Shown piece by piece: positions 1 through 9,131 of a stretch of DNA of 64,000 nucleotides; the first letter of the stretch is position 1, and each line of letters opens with the position of its first letter. Both the position numbers and the translations under genes were made by a program. The notes beneath the pieces were generated by a model. That model had not been told where the DNA came from. It worked only from the letters and a program-made list of their open reading frames with translations, and did not search any database. Source of the stretch: Thomasclavelia cocleata (lineage in GTDB: Bacteria > Bacillota_I > Bacilli_A > Erysipelotrichales > Coprobacillaceae); contig NZ_FOIN01000005.1 of assembly GCF_900102365.1 (NCBI RefSeq), positions 1 through 64,000 on the forward strand, written 5' to 3'.

Positions 1-62
1 GTCGGTAGAGCAGAGGACTGAAAATCCTCGTGTCGCTGGTTCGATTCCGGCCGGAACCACCA
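1..62 (+). tRNA. tRNA-Phe (GAA), 5' end outside window
   Basis: The anticodon stem GAGGA/TCCTC encloses the seven-base loop CTGAAAA, giving anticodon GAA. The T arm GCTGG-TTCGATT-CCGGC is intact, and the acceptor strand GGAACC is followed by A and an encoded CCA at 60-62. The first acceptor strand and the start of the D arm lie before the window. Confidence 0.93.
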
Positions 63-93
63 TTTATCTAACTGTGCAAACAGTTTTTATTTT

Positions 94-169
94 GGCCTGT
101 TGGAGAAACGGTTAACTCACATGCCTTTCACGCATGCATTCACGGGTTCGAATCCCGTACAGGTCACCA
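94..169 (+). tRNA. tRNA-Glu (UUC)
   Basis: A complete cloverleaf is visible. Acceptor GGCCTGT pairs with ACAGGTC, the anticodon stem CATGC/GCATG holds loop CTTTCAC (anticodon TTC), and the T arm is CACGGGTTCGAATCCCGTA-like with CCA encoded at 167-169. It follows tRNA-Phe by 31 bases and is probably the last gene of a tRNA cluster, since a terminator follows. Confidence 0.95.
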
Positions 170-178
170 TTGAAAGTT

Positions 179-203
179 AACAACCATTATGGTTGTTTTT
201 ATT
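179..203 (+). terminator. Intrinsic terminator after tRNA cluster
   Basis: A 7 bp stem AACAACC/GGTTGTT with loop ATTAT is followed by a T-rich run. It starts ten bases after the tRNA-Glu CCA. Confidence 0.8.
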
Positions 204-246
204 TTAGCTTATATGATATACTATTGAATATTAAAGAGGTGTTTAA

Positions 247-633
247 ATGAAATATAAAGAGTTTAGAATGTTAATATTTTCAATTGTTTTTTTCTTTGTA
301 ATTACTGGTGTATGTATTTATTTTGCCTTGGATCATAATCGTTCTAAAGTGATTATTGGAGTTATTTTATCGTTTGTAATTTTGATGATGTTAACAACCA
401 AGTATAATATGAAAATATTTAATGATTCAATATTGATTTATGAATTTAAAGGTATTGGAATTATGCCTGCATTAGTAGATTATGAGAATATTAAGGAAGT
501 AACATTAATTAGTAAACATAGAGTTAAGATTAAACATAAAGGAGCATCTATGCTGTATATTTTGGATGCAGAGTCTTTTTATGAAGAATTAATAGAAAAT
601 ATGAAAGAGTATAAAAAAAGCGTTAATCATTAA
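247..633 (+). CDS. Small membrane protein with PH-like C-terminal part
   Basis: The 128-residue product has two predicted membrane helices (about residues 8-27 and 33-50). A soluble part of about 75 residues follows, rich in alternating hydrophobic residues and beginning after a KYNMKIFNDS-type strand. This arrangement (two helices, then a beta-rich domain) resembles small bacterial PH-domain membrane proteins, but no diagnostic motif was seen. The ATG follows AAAGAGGTG at a good distance. The gene stands alone between the tRNA cluster and the convergent gdhA. Function unknown; the PH-like reading is inference. Confidence 0.7.
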   Translation: MKYKEFRMLIFSIVFFFVITGVCIYFALDHNRSKVIIGVILSFVILMMLTTKYNMKIFNDSILIYEFKGIGIMPALVDYENIKEVTLISKHRVKIKHKGASMLYILDAESFYEELIENMKEYKKSVNH

Positions 634-648
634 ATAATTAACGCTTTT
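616..648. terminator. Bidirectional terminator between the membrane protein gene and gdhA
   Basis: A 12 bp perfect stem AAAAGCGTTAAT/ATTAACGCTTTT encloses a nine-base loop that contains the stop codon of the upstream gene (631-633). The A-run on one side and T-run on the other suit termination from both directions, and gdhA ends nine bases further on the opposite strand. Confidence 0.85.
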
Positions 649-656
649 ATAAACAA

Positions 657-1997
657 CTAGTAAATTCCTTGAGAAATCATTGCATCAACAACTTTTTCAA
701 ATCCAGCAATATTTGCCCCTTTAATCAAATCATATCCTAAACCATATTTTTCAGCTGCTGCTACTGATGAATTATGAATATCGATCATGATATTATGAAG
801 TTTTTCATCAACTTCTTCAGCAGTCCAATTATAACGCATTGAATTTTGAGACATTTCTAATGCAGATACAGCAACTCCACCAGCATTAACCGCTTTACTT
901 GGTGCTACAACTACACCTTGTTCAACTAAATATGCAATTGCATCATTAGTTGTTGGCATATTAGAAACTTCAACTAAATATTTAATTCCATTAGCTACGA
1001 TTTGTTTAGCTTCTTCCATACCAATTTCATTTTGAGTAGCACATGGCATTGCAATATCAACTTTAACATCCCAAGGCTTTTTACCAGCATAGAATGGAAC
1101 ATTAAATTTATCAGCGTAATCTTGAACTTTATCTCTACCAGATGCACGCATTTCCAACATGTAATTGATTTTTTCATGATCTAATCCATTTTCATCATAA
1201 ATATATCCATCAGGACCAGAAATAGTTAAAACTTTACCACCTAATTGAGTGATTTTTTGAGCAGCTCCCCAAGACACATTTCCAAATCCAGATAAAGCAA
1301 ATGTTTTTCCTTTAATTTCTTCCCCAAAATGTTTTAACATTTCAACAGCATAGTAAGTAGCTCCATAACCAGTAGCTTCAGGACGAATTAAACTTCCTCC
1401 ATAAGATAATCCTTTACCAGTTAATACCCCATTTTCATAAGCACCAACAATGCGTTTATATTGACCGAATAAATATCCGATTTCACGACCTCCAACACCG
1501 ATGTCTCCAGCAGGTACATCTACATTAGGACCGATATGGCGATATAGTTCAGTCATGAATGATTGACAGAATCTCATAATTTCCCCATCTGACTTACCAC
1601 GAGGATCAAAATCACTACCACCTTTGCCACCACCAATTGGTAGACCAGTTAATGAATTCTTAAATATTTGTTCAAATCCTAAGAATTTAACAATTCCTAA
1701 GTATACAGAAGGGTGGAATCTTAAACCACCTTTGTATGGTCCAATGGCACTATTGAATTGAACACGATATCCACGGTTAACTTGTACTTTACCTTCATCA
1801 TCAGTCCAAGCAACTCTAAACATAATTATTCTTTCAGGTTCTACTAATCTTTCTAAGATAGCATAATTTTCATATTCTGGATGAGCTTCTATGACTGGTT
1901 GTAAGCTTCCCAATACTTCTTCAACTGTTTGAATAAATTCTGGTTGATCAGCATTTTTTTCTTTCACTTGATTTAATACTTTAGTAATATAATCCAT
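657..1997 (-). CDS. gdhA: Glutamate dehydrogenase, hexameric, probably NADP-specific
   Basis: This 446-residue enzyme interconverts 2-oxoglutarate plus ammonia and glutamate. The length is that of the hexameric short family (about 445-450). The substrate site is visible at YKGGLRFHP (about 88-96) and in GGGKGG at 122-127, where K125 is the expected catalytic lysine. PAGDIGVGGRE follows near 162-172, and the Rossmann fold segment LSGFGNVSWG lies near 235. The start is supported by AAGGAGG seven to eight bases upstream on the minus strand. It is monocistronic between a shared terminator and a long gene-poor stretch. NADP preference is inferred from family resemblance. Confidence 0.95.
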   Translation of the reverse strand: MDYITKVLNQVKEKNADQPEFIQTVEEVLGSLQPVIEAHPEYENYAILERLVEPERIIMFRVAWTDDEGKVQVNRGYRVQFNSAIGPYKGGLRFHPSVYLGIVKFLGFEQIFKNSLTGLPIGGGKGGSDFDPRGKSDGEIMRFCQSFMTELYRHIGPNVDVPAGDIGVGGREIGYLFGQYKRIVGAYENGVLTGKGLSYGGSLIRPEATGYGATYYAVEMLKHFGEEIKGKTFALSGFGNVSWGAAQKITQLGGKVLTISGPDGYIYDENGLDHEKINYMLEMRASGRDKVQDYADKFNVPFYAGKKPWDVKVDIAMPCATQNEIGMEEAKQIVANGIKYLVEVSNMPTTNDAIAYLVEQGVVVAPSKAVNAGGVAVSALEMSQNSMRYNWTAEEVDEKLHNIMIDIHNSSVAAAEKYGLGYDLIKGANIAGFEKVVDAMISQGIY

Positions 1998-2219
1998 TTT
2001 TATATTATCCTCCTTCTTATATATTTAATATAATACTATTAGTCTGATAATAAATAAATAATTTAAGAAAAAAATATTATAAATAAATTATTTTATTACT
2101 TTGCGTGTAAAAATGCAGTATATATAACTGTATTTATAAAATTATTATATAAGAAAACATCTAATTATAACATTTTTTACTAGAATTATATTAAAATATA
2201 AGATATAAAAGCAAGAAAA

Positions 2220-2631
2220 TTATTATAGATAAAGGGATTTTAATATTTAATGATATAATAAATTATCATAAACCTTTAAATTTAGATGTATTTAATGAAA
2301 TACTAAAAATGATATGAGAGAAGATTTAATTACTATTAAGGTTATAGAATTATCTGTTTTTGTTTATCTTGGATGGAGGTAATTAGTAGAAAGTTTAACG
2401 AAGTATATTGTTATTTCAAAAAATAAAGAAAGTGTAAAATCATTAATTAATGTAAATAAATTAGAGGATGCTGTCTAAAAAATAGAGAATACATTACAAG
2501 AAAAAAGTTTATAAATAGATTTAATAATAATATTTTCCAAATAAAAATTGAATGAAAAAGCAGTTAATTTATTATTATTTTATTTTAAGAATAAAGCTGA
2601 TACAACTAATAAGGATTTAAAGATAGGTTAA
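2220..2631 (+). pseudogene. Possible decayed reading frame, unrecognised
   Basis: The 900 bases between gdhA and the his promoter hold no intact gene. Short stretches with coding-like composition are interrupted by stops. The best is 2387-2631, which reads in one frame with three internal stop codons (TAA each time). No family could be recognised from the fragments. This is either an old pseudogene or AT-rich spacer; the first is favoured only weakly. Confidence 0.25.
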
Positions 2632-2663
2632 ATTTTGTAAAAGATTTACTTTAAAGCTAAATT

Positions 2664-2692
2664 TTGTCTTTTCATTTGATTAAAGATATGAT
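2664..2692 (+). promoter_or_regulatory. Promoter of the his operon
   Basis: TTGTCT at 2664-2669 and TATGAT at 2687-2692 are separated by 17 bases. Transcription would begin near 2699, about 20 bases before the leader-peptide start codon. Confidence 0.7.
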
Positions 2693-2720
2693 ATATTGTA
2701 TACAATGAGAGGTGCTAATT

Positions 2721-2771
2721 ATGAAAACAATCACAAATTTACAACTACATCACCATCATTGGATTGCCTAG
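2721..2771 (+). CDS. hisL: His operon leader peptide (four consecutive His codons)
   Basis: The open frame reads MKTITNLQLHHHHWIA and ends at TAG. Codons 10-13 are CAT CAC CAT CAT. A ribosome binding site GAGAGGTG lies at 2706-2713, seven bases before the ATG. The peptide sits between a promoter and an intrinsic terminator directly upstream of hisZ. That is exactly the arrangement of a transcription attenuator sensing charged tRNA-His: stalling at the His run should leave the ribosome at the edge of the first RNA segment. The assignment rests on the His run plus the alternative RNA pairings described with the attenuator. Confidence 0.88.
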   Translation: MKTITNLQLHHHHWIA

Positions 2772-2877
2772 GGTTTTATCAGTTTTTGATACAACCCATT
2801 TTGTATTAAATATAGTTTGGGTGTATCTAATGACAATATTACTTTAGCGAGTCATTAGTGTAATGACTCGCTTTTTT
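2771..2877 (+). promoter_or_regulatory. His operon attenuator with competing RNA structures
   Basis: Five pairing segments can be read. Segment 1 (2771-2780) pairs with segment 2 (2788-2797) with one mismatch. Segment 2 (2788-2798) can instead pair with segment 3a (2818-2827), with a single bulged A. Segment 3b (CTAATGAC, 2827-2834) pairs perfectly with segment 4 (GTCATTAG, 2851-2858), forming an antiterminator. Segment 4 (2846-2857) otherwise pairs with 2861-2872 in a 12 bp terminator stem with loop GTG and a T-run at 2872-2877. A ribosome stalled on the His codons would mask segment 1 and favour 2:3a stacked on 3b:4, allowing readthrough. The pairings are seen; the mechanism is inferred by analogy to enteric his attenuation. 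Confidence 0.82.
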
Positions 2878-2899
2878 ATAACTAAAAGGGGGAAAAGAA

Positions 2900-3880
2900 A
2901 TGGAAGAATTTAAATATTTAATACCAGAAGAAAGTATTGATGCAATTGTTACAAATGTATCAAAGTTGAGAGAAATTGAAAATAGTTTAAGAATGATATT
3001 TGCTAAAAACAATTATAATGAGGTATTAATGCCATCATTTGAATATGTAGACTTATATACACAATTGGATTGTGGTTTTGAACAAGAGAAAATGTTTCAA
3101 TATATTAACCATGAAGGTAAAAATGTTGCGATGCGCTGTGATTTTACAATTCCATTAGCTCGTTTTTATTCAACAAATAACTATGATAATGAAGTAGCTC
3201 GTTATTGTTATTTTGGTAAAGTATATCGTAAAGAAATTATGCATAAAGGACGTTCAAGTGAGTTTTTTCAAGGTGGTGTAGAGTTAATTAACAAACCAGG
3301 AATTGATGGTGATAAAGAATGTTTAAACATGATTCAAGAGTCTTTGCCTCACCTTTGTTTAAAGAATGTTTTAGTAGAAATAGGATCGGCTCGTTTCTTC
3401 AATCGTTTATGTACTTTAGTTGATGATAAAGCTGAAGAATTAACAGAAATTTTAAAGTTAAGAGATATTAGCGGAATGAAAAAATTTGTTGCTAATAATG
3501 ATTTTAATGATGAGCTAAATAATTTATTGTTAAAGCTTCCAACAGCTTTTGGGGATATTACTTTATTAGATGCTGCTATCAAAGGAATTAGTGATGAGGT
3601 ATTATTAAAAGCATTAGAGAGATTAAAAGAACTTTATAATTCATTGGATAATAAAGAAAGTATTATTTTTGATTTAGGAATGGTTCCAGCAATGAAATAT
3701 TATACTGGATTAATGATTAAAGGATATAGTGATAAAAGTGCTCAGCCAATTATTTCAGGGGGAAGATATGATGATTTATTACCAAGATTTAATAAAAATG
3801 TAGGTGCAATCGGATTTTGTTATCATATGAATCATATTTTAAAGGCAATTGATAAACAGGGGGAAGATAATGATGATTAA
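2900..3880 (+). CDS. hisZ: ATP phosphoribosyltransferase regulatory subunit HisZ
   Basis: This HisRS-like protein (326 residues) lacks the anticodon-binding domain of true histidyl-tRNA synthetase (about 420 residues). The class II synthetase core is clear: [12 protein letters not shown] and FFQGGVELI around residues 98-131, and GGRYDDLL near 290. HisZ partners the short form of HisG to form the ATP phosphoribosyltransferase complex that starts histidine synthesis and receives feedback inhibition. The next gene encodes just such a short HisG, confirming the assignment. AAAGGGGGAAAAG precedes the ATG. It is the first structural gene after the attenuator. Confidence 0.93.
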   Translation: MEEFKYLIPEESIDAIVTNVSKLREIENSLRMIFAKNNYNEVLMPSFEYVDLYTQLDCGFEQEKMFQYINHEGKNVAMRCDFTIPLARFYSTNNYDNEVARYCYFGKVYRKEIMHKGRSSEFFQGGVELINKPGIDGDKECLNMIQESLPHLCLKNVLVEIGSARFFNRLCTLVDDKAEELTEILKLRDISGMKKFVANNDFNDELNNLLLKLPTAFGDITLLDAAIKGISDEVLLKALERLKELYNSLDNKESIIFDLGMVPAMKYYTGLMIKGYSDKSAQPIISGGRYDDLLPRFNKNVGAIGFCYHMNHILKAIDKQGEDNDD

Positions 3881-4502
3881 AATAGCGATTACTAAAGGGA
3901 GAATAGAAAAGCAGGTATGTAAATTATTACAAGAAGCTGGATTTGATATGGATCCAATTTTTAATAAAAATCGGGAATTGTTGATTGCTACTAAAGATGG
4001 TATTGAGATGATTTTTGGTAAAGCTAATGATGTTGTTACATTTTTAGAACATGGAATCGTTGATATTGGTTTTGTAGGAAAAGATACACTTGATGATGTT
4101 GATTTTAAAGATTATTATGAGTTGCTTGATTTAAAGATTGGCAAATGTTGTTTTGCAGTAGCAGCTTATCCTGAATATCGTGATAAAAAGTTTGAGCGTA
4201 GAAAGAAGATTGCTAGTAAATATACTAAGGTTGCTAAAAGTTATTTTGCTAAGAAACAAGAAGATGTTGAAATCATAAAGTTAGAAGGGTCAGTGGAACT
4301 AGGACCAATTGTTGGAATTAGTGATGCTATTGTTGATATTGTAGAAACAGGTTCTACTTTAAAAGCTAATGGTTTGGAAGTAATTGAAAAAATTAGTGAT
4401 ATTTCAACTCGATTGATTGTTAATAAAGTTAGTTTTAAATTTAAAAAAGATGAAATTATGAATTTAGTTACTAAATTGGAAGCAGTTATGGAGGATAAAT
4501 AA
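3870..4502 (+). CDS. hisG: ATP phosphoribosyltransferase, catalytic subunit (short form)
   Basis: It condenses ATP with PRPP, the first step of histidine synthesis. The 210-residue length is the short form that needs HisZ; the C-terminal regulatory domain of long HisG is missing. IAITKGRI lies at the N terminus, and the PRPP loop [14 protein letters not shown] is near residue 153. A TTG at 3849 would extend the frame, but the ATG at 3870 sits at the correct distance from GGGGGAAG (3860-3867) and gives the family's usual N terminus. It overlaps the hisZ end by 11 bases, so translation is probably coupled. Confidence 0.93.
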   Translation: MMIKIAITKGRIEKQVCKLLQEAGFDMDPIFNKNRELLIATKDGIEMIFGKANDVVTFLEHGIVDIGFVGKDTLDDVDFKDYYELLDLKIGKCCFAVAAYPEYRDKKFERRKKIASKYTKVAKSYFAKKQEDVEIIKLEGSVELGPIVGISDAIVDIVETGSTLKANGLEVIEKISDISTRLIVNKVSFKFKKDEIMNLVTKLEAVMEDK

Positions 4503-5800
4503 TGTTAAAAATAATTGATTACAAAGGTAATTTAGAAGCAATTGCAACTAAATTAGATAGTCGTAAAGAAAGTGTTAATAAAGAAGTAAATGATGCAGTA
4601 CTTAAGATTATTGATGATATTAATACTCGTGGTAATGAAGCCTTATTTGAATATTGTCTAAAATTTGATGGTTATAAAATAAATAATGAGAATGATTTAA
4701 TTGTTAGTGAAGAGGAAAAAGAAGAAGCTTTGAAACTGATTGATGAAGATTATATGCGAATTCTTGAACGAACTAAAGAACAAATTACTGCTTTTCATAA
4801 AAATCAGGTTGATAAATCATGGTCATTATTTAAAGATAATGGAGTGATTATGGGACAGATGGTTCGTCCAATTGAGCGTGTTGCTTTATATGTACCAGGA
4901 GGAACTGCTAGTTATCCATCAACTGTATTAATGAATGCTTTACCAGCTAAATTAGCAGGTGTTAAAGATCTGGTTATTATTACACCAGTAAAAGAAGATG
5001 GTAAAGTGAATCCTGTTATTATTGCTGCTGCAAAGGTTAGTGGTGTTAATACAATCTATAAGTTTGGAGGAGCACAAGGGGTTGCTGCAATTGCTCATGG
5101 TACTCAAACGATTAAAAAAGCTGATAAAATTGTAGGACCTGGGAATATTTTTGTGGCTACAGCTAAAAAGTTAAGTTATGGTTTAGTAGATATTGATATG
5201 GTGGCTGGTCCAAGTGAAGTATTAGTAATAGCAGATGAAAATGCTAATCCTAAATATATTGCAGCAGATTTAATATCTCAGGCAGAACATGATAAATTAG
5301 CTAGTGCCTTGTTAGTTACAACAAATAAAGATTTAGTAGCTAAAGTAGACATTGAATTAAAGCGTCAAATAGCTTATTTATCAAGAAAAGAAATTATTGA
5401 AGAGTCTTTAGCTAATTATGGCGGTGCAATTATTGTTAGTAATTTAGATGAAGCTTTTGATGTTTCAAATTATTTAGCACCAGAGCATTTAGAAATATTA
5501 GTAGACAATCCAGTTAATACATTGCCAAAGATAAAAAATGCTGGATCAATTTTCTTAGGAGAATATACACCTGAACCATTAGGAGATTATATGAGTGGAA
5601 CTAATCATGTTTTACCAACAGGAGGAACAGCTAAATTCTATTCAGCTTTAGGGGTATATGATTTTGTTAAATATTCATCTTATAGTTATTATCCAAAGAA
5701 TATTTTAGGAGATTTTAAGGATGATGTAATTAAGTTTGCTAAAAGTGAAGGCTTAGATGGACATGCTAATTCGGTAGCTGTAAGATTTGAGGAGGAATAA
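4502..5800 (+). CDS. hisD: Histidinol dehydrogenase
   Basis: A 432-residue zinc enzyme catalysing the last two oxidations, L-histidinol to L-histidine with NAD. Typical segments are present: ERVALYVPGGTASYPSTVLM near 123, GPGNIFVATAKK near 218, MVAGPSEVLVIAD near 238, the zinc ligands within SQAEHDK near 260, and PEHLE near 325. The ATG shares a base with the hisG stop codon (TAATG), a coupling arrangement. Length is normal for the family. Confidence 0.95.
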   Translation: MLKIIDYKGNLEAIATKLDSRKESVNKEVNDAVLKIIDDINTRGNEALFEYCLKFDGYKINNENDLIVSEEEKEEALKLIDEDYMRILERTKEQITAFHKNQVDKSWSLFKDNGVIMGQMVRPIERVALYVPGGTASYPSTVLMNALPAKLAGVKDLVIITPVKEDGKVNPVIIAAAKVSGVNTIYKFGGAQGVAAIAHGTQTIKKADKIVGPGNIFVATAKKLSYGLVDIDMVAGPSEVLVIADENANPKYIAADLISQAEHDKLASALLVTTNKDLVAKVDIELKRQIAYLSRKEIIEESLANYGGAIIVSNLDEAFDVSNYLAPEHLEILVDNPVNTLPKIKNAGSIFLGEYTPEPLGDYMSGTNHVLPTGGTAKFYSALGVYDFVKYSSYSYYPKNILGDFKDDVIKFAKSEGLDGHANSVAVRFEEE

Positions 5801-5802
5801 TC

Positions 5803-6390
5803 GTGAGAATTGGAAGATTAGAACGAGAAACTAAAGAAACTAAAATTTTAGTTCAATTAGATTTAGATGGTGAAGGTAAAAGTGAGATTGATACAGGGAT
5901 TGGATTTTTTGATCATATGTTAACATTATTTGCTTTTCATGGTAACTTTGATTTGATAGTTAAATGTGATGGTGATCTTGAAGTTGATACACATCATACA
6001 ATTGAAGATCTGGGGATTGCTTTAGGAAACTGTTTAAAAGAAGCCTTAGGGGATAAAAGAGGAATTACTCGTTATGGAGCATTTACGATTCCAATGGATG
6101 AAGCATTAGTTACAACTGATTTAGATATTAGTGGACGACCATTTCTTGTTTATAATGTAAATCTAACATGTGAAAGAATTGGTACTTTTGAAACTGAGAT
6201 GGCAGAAGAATTTTTTAGAGCCTTTGCTTTTAATTCATTAATTACACTACATATAAATGAACGATATGGAACAAATAATCATCATATAATTGAGGCTGTA
6301 TTCAAAAGCTTAGCAAGAGCATTAAAAGAGGCTGTAAAAATTGATGAACTAAACAAAGATAAAATAGTTTCATCAAAAGGGGTATTATAA
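5803..6390 (+). CDS. hisB: Imidazoleglycerol-phosphate dehydratase
   Basis: A monofunctional 195-residue dehydratase acting on imidazoleglycerol phosphate; no fused histidinol-phosphatase domain is present. The manganese-binding histidine motifs are visible: GFFDHML near 34, DTHHTIEDLGIALG near 61, and NNHHIIEA near 157. Translation starts with GTG two bases after hisD, preceded by GAGGAGG inside the hisD end. The separate phosphatase role is taken by the PHP-family gene at the end of the operon. Confidence 0.95.
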   Translation: MRIGRLERETKETKILVQLDLDGEGKSEIDTGIGFFDHMLTLFAFHGNFDLIVKCDGDLEVDTHHTIEDLGIALGNCLKEALGDKRGITRYGAFTIPMDEALVTTDLDISGRPFLVYNVNLTCERIGTFETEMAEEFFRAFAFNSLITLHINERYGTNNHHIIEAVFKSLARALKEAVKIDELNKDKIVSSKGVL

Positions 6391-6391
6391 A

Positions 6392-7000
6392 ATGGTTGTA
6401 ATTATTGATTATAATATTGGTAATTTAAGCAGTGTTACATCAGCTCTAAAAAGGGTTGGAATTGAAGCAGTAATTACTCGGGATAAAGAACTTATCAGAC
6501 AAGCAAGGGCAATTGTTTTACCAGGAGTTGGAGCTTTTCCTGTAGCAATGAATAATTTAAAAAAATATGATTTAATTGGTGTTTTAAATGAATGTAAAAA
6601 TGCTGGAATACCAATTTTAGGAATTTGTTTAGGAATGCAGATATTATTTGAAAAAGGGTATGAAGTTGAAGAAACGGATGGTTTAGGTTTTTTAAATGGT
6701 GAAGTAAAATTTATGGATATAGATGAAAAGATACCTCATATGGGTTGGAATCAACTGCATTTTAACCAAATTCATCCTATCTTAAAGAATATTCATGAAA
6801 ATGATGATGTTTATTTTGTACACTCGTTTATGGCAGAATGTCCTAATGAACAATTAGTAGCTTACAGCGATTATGGTGATACTAAAGTAACTGCTATTGC
6901 AGTTAAAGATAATATAATTGGATGTCAATTTCATCCTGAAAAAAGTGGTGCTGTAGGAATCCAAATATTAAAAGCGTTTAAGGAGATGATTGAATGTTAG
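6392..7000 (+). CDS. hisH: Imidazole glycerol phosphate synthase, glutamine amidotransferase subunit
   Basis: A class I glutaminase of 202 residues that passes ammonia to HisF. The nucleophile elbow GICLGMQ lies near residues 77-83, and the catalytic His-Glu pair is in QFHPEKSG near 178. IIDYNIGNLSSV at the N terminus is typical. It lies one base after hisB and overlaps hisA by seven bases. Confidence 0.95.
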   Translation: MVVIIDYNIGNLSSVTSALKRVGIEAVITRDKELIRQARAIVLPGVGAFPVAMNNLKKYDLIGVLNECKNAGIPILGICLGMQILFEKGYEVEETDGLGFLNGEVKFMDIDEKIPHMGWNQLHFNQIHPILKNIHENDDVYFVHSFMAECPNEQLVAYSDYGDTKVTAIAVKDNIIGCQFHPEKSGAVGIQILKAFKEMIEC

Positions 7001-7719
7001 TAATACCAGCGATTGATTTAAAAGATGGACAAGCAGTTAGATTATTTAAAGGAGATTATAATCAAAAAACAGTTTATAGTGATAAACCAGAAAAATTAGC
7101 TCAAGATTTTGAAACAATGGGAGCTAAATTACTACATGTAGTTGATTTAGATGGAGCTAAAGATGGAAAGTGTATTAATCTTGAAACGATAAAAAAAATA
7201 AAACAAAATACTTCAATGCAAATAGAGCTAGGTGGAGGAATTAGAAATCTGGAAACTGTAGCATTATATTTAGATGAAGTTGGTATTGATCGTGTGATTT
7301 TAGGAACTGCTGCAATCAATGATCCAGAATTTTTAAAAAATGCTTTATGTACATATGGGGCAGAAAGAATTGTTGTAGGTGTAGATGTTAAAGATGGTTA
7401 TGTTTCAACTTCAGGCTGGTTAGAAACAAGTGCAGTACCATATTTAGAATTTATTAAAGATTTAGAAAAATTAGGAGTCAAATATATTGTTGCTACTGAT
7501 ATTAGTAAAGATGGTACATTACAGGGACCTAATTTTGAAATGTATGAACAGATAACAAAAACATCTAAAATTAATTTTGTAGTATCTGGAGGAATCAAAG
7601 ATGCTCAAAACATTAAAGATGCTGCTAATAAAGATTATTATGCTTGTATAGTTGGTAAAGCATATTATGAGGGAAGAGTTGATCTCAAGGAGGTTATTGC
7701 ATGCTTACAAAACGGATAA
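6994..7719 (+). CDS. hisA: Phosphoribosylformimino-AICAR-phosphate isomerase
   Basis: A 241-residue (beta-alpha)8 barrel that opens the ribose ring of Pro[17 protein letters not shown] at the start carries the N-terminal catalytic Asp (D8). GGGIR near residue 80 and [12 protein letters not shown] near 167, with the second catalytic Asp, fit HisA rather than HisF. The start overlaps the hisH end by seven bases; the 3' end overlaps hisF by 19. Confidence 0.95.
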   Translation: MLVIPAIDLKDGQAVRLFKGDYNQKTVYSDKPEKLAQDFETMGAKLLHVVDLDGAKDGKCINLETIKKIKQNTSMQIELGGGIRNLETVALYLDEVGIDRVILGTAAINDPEFLKNALCTYGAERIVVGVDVKDGYVSTSGWLETSAVPYLEFIKDLEKLGVKYIVATDISKDGTLQGPNFEMYEQITKTSKINFVVSGGIKDAQNIKDAANKDYYACIVGKAYYEGRVDLKEVIACLQNG

Positions 7720-8465
7720 TTCCTTGTTTGGATATTAAAAATGGTAAAGTTGTAAAAGGGATAAATTTTGTAGGATTAAAGGATGTTGGAGATCCTATTG
7801 AGTTAGCTAAGCGTTATGATCAACAGTGTGCAGATGAAGTAGTATTTTTAGATATTACTGCTAGTTATGAAGAAAGAAATATTATTAAAGATTTGATTGA
7901 ACGTGGTGCTAGTGAGTTAACAATTCCCTTAGCTGTTGGTGGCGGAATTAGAACTATCGATGATTTTAGAATGATTTTAGCAAGTGGTGCTGATAAAGTA
8001 TCAGTTAACTCAGCTGCTATTGCTAACCCTAATTTGATTAAAGAAGCTGCTGATGAATTTGGTGTTCAATGTGTAGTAGTGGCAGTTGATGCTAAAAAAC
8101 GTGAAAATGGTGGTTATGATGTTTATGTCAAAGGTGGTCGTGAAAATACTGGGATTGATTTAGTTGAATGGGTAACTAAATGTGAAGCATTAGGAGCAGG
8201 AGAAATTTTATTAACTTCAATGGATGCTGATGGAACGAAAGCAGGTTATGATATTGATATGATTAATACTGTATGTAATGCTGTTGATATTCCCGTAATT
8301 GCAAGTGGTGGTTGTGGTAGTATTCAAGATATTGTTGATGTTTTTAAACAAACTAATTGTGATGCAGCTTTAGTGGCTTCATTGTTCCACTTTAAAGAAG
8401 CTACAGTAGAAGATGTACGTGTTGAACTACGAAAACATGATATTAATGTAAGGAGAGCAATGTAA
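7701..8465 (+). CDS. hisF: Imidazole glycerol phosphate synthase, cyclase subunit
   Basis: A (beta-alpha)8 barrel of 254 residues that receives ammonia from HisH and forms imidazoleglycerol phosphate plus AICAR. Diagnostic segments are [15 protein letters not shown] at the N terminus with catalytic Asp11, VGGGIRT near 82, and IASGGCGS near 200. AAGGAGG in the end of hisA precedes the ATG. Overlap with hisA is 19 bases, and its stop shares a base with the hisI start. Confidence 0.96.
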   Translation: MLTKRIIPCLDIKNGKVVKGINFVGLKDVGDPIELAKRYDQQCADEVVFLDITASYEERNIIKDLIERGASELTIPLAVGGGIRTIDDFRMILASGADKVSVNSAAIANPNLIKEAADEFGVQCVVVAVDAKKRENGGYDVYVKGGRENTGIDLVEWVTKCEALGAGEILLTSMDADGTKAGYDIDMINTVCNAVDIPVIASGGCGSIQDIVDVFKQTNCDAALVASLFHFKEATVEDVRVELRKHDINVRRAM

Positions 8466-9103
8466 TGAAACCAGATTTTACTAAAATGGAGTTAATTCCT
8501 GCTATTATTCAAGATTATAAAACAAATGAAGTCTTGATGTTAGCTTACGTCAATGAAGAAGCTTATCAAAAAATGCTGGAAACAAATCAAACATATTTTT
8601 ATTCACGAAGTCGTAATGAATTGTGGCATAAAGGTGAAACTTCAGGGCATTTTCAAAATATTAAAGGAATGTATTTAGATTGTGATCTTGATACGCTATT
8701 AATTTATGTTGAACAAATTGGTGTGGCTTGTCATACAGGCGCATATTCTTGTTTTTTCAATGAAATAATGGCTTATGATAATACTAATATTTTTAGAAGT
8801 TTATCTAATTTAATTGAAGATCGTAAACAAAATCCAGTTGAAAAATCTTATACCAATTATTTATTAGATCAGGGGATTGATAAGATTTGTAAAAAAATTG
8901 GTGAAGAAGCTAGTGAAACGATTATTGCAGCTAAAAATGATGATAAAGAAGAATTAATTGGTGAAATTAGTGATTTATTTTATCATGTCTTTGTCTTAAT
9001 GAATAATCAGGGTATTTTACTTGAAGATATTGAAAATAAATTAAAAGAACGTCATAAAATAACAGGAAATAAAAAAGATTTTCATACTAAAGGGGAATAC
9101 TAG
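8465..9103 (+). CDS. hisIE: Bifunctional phosphoribosyl-AMP cyclohydrolase / phosphoribosyl-ATP pyrophosphatase
   Basis: A fused enzyme of 212 residues for steps 2 and 3 of the pathway. Residues 1 to about 110 are the cyclohydrolase, with [18 protein letters not shown] near 40 and the metal site DCDLDTLLI plus [11 protein letters not shown] near 75-95. Residues 120-212 are the MazG-like pyrophosphatase HisE, with [12 protein letters not shown] and [13 protein letters not shown]. The fused gene is common in Firmicutes and enterics. The ATG overlaps the hisF stop by one base. Confidence 0.95.
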   Translation: MKPDFTKMELIPAIIQDYKTNEVLMLAYVNEEAYQKMLETNQTYFYSRSRNELWHKGETSGHFQNIKGMYLDCDLDTLLIYVEQIGVACHTGAYSCFFNEIMAYDNTNIFRSLSNLIEDRKQNPVEKSYTNYLLDQGIDKICKKIGEEASETIIAAKNDDKEELIGEISDLFYHVFVLMNNQGILLEDIENKLKERHKITGNKKDFHTKGEY

Positions 9104-9131
9104 TTCCCTTTTTCAATAGGAGGAAAAGATT

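Noticed and set aside
1002-1184. Frames on either strand inside gdhA
   Set aside because: gdhA is full length with all catalytic motifs; the alternatives have no start signals.
3849-3869. TTG start extending HisG by seven residues
   Set aside because: The GGGGGAAG ribosome site lies inside that extension and is correctly spaced for the ATG at 3870, which also gives the normal HisG N terminus.
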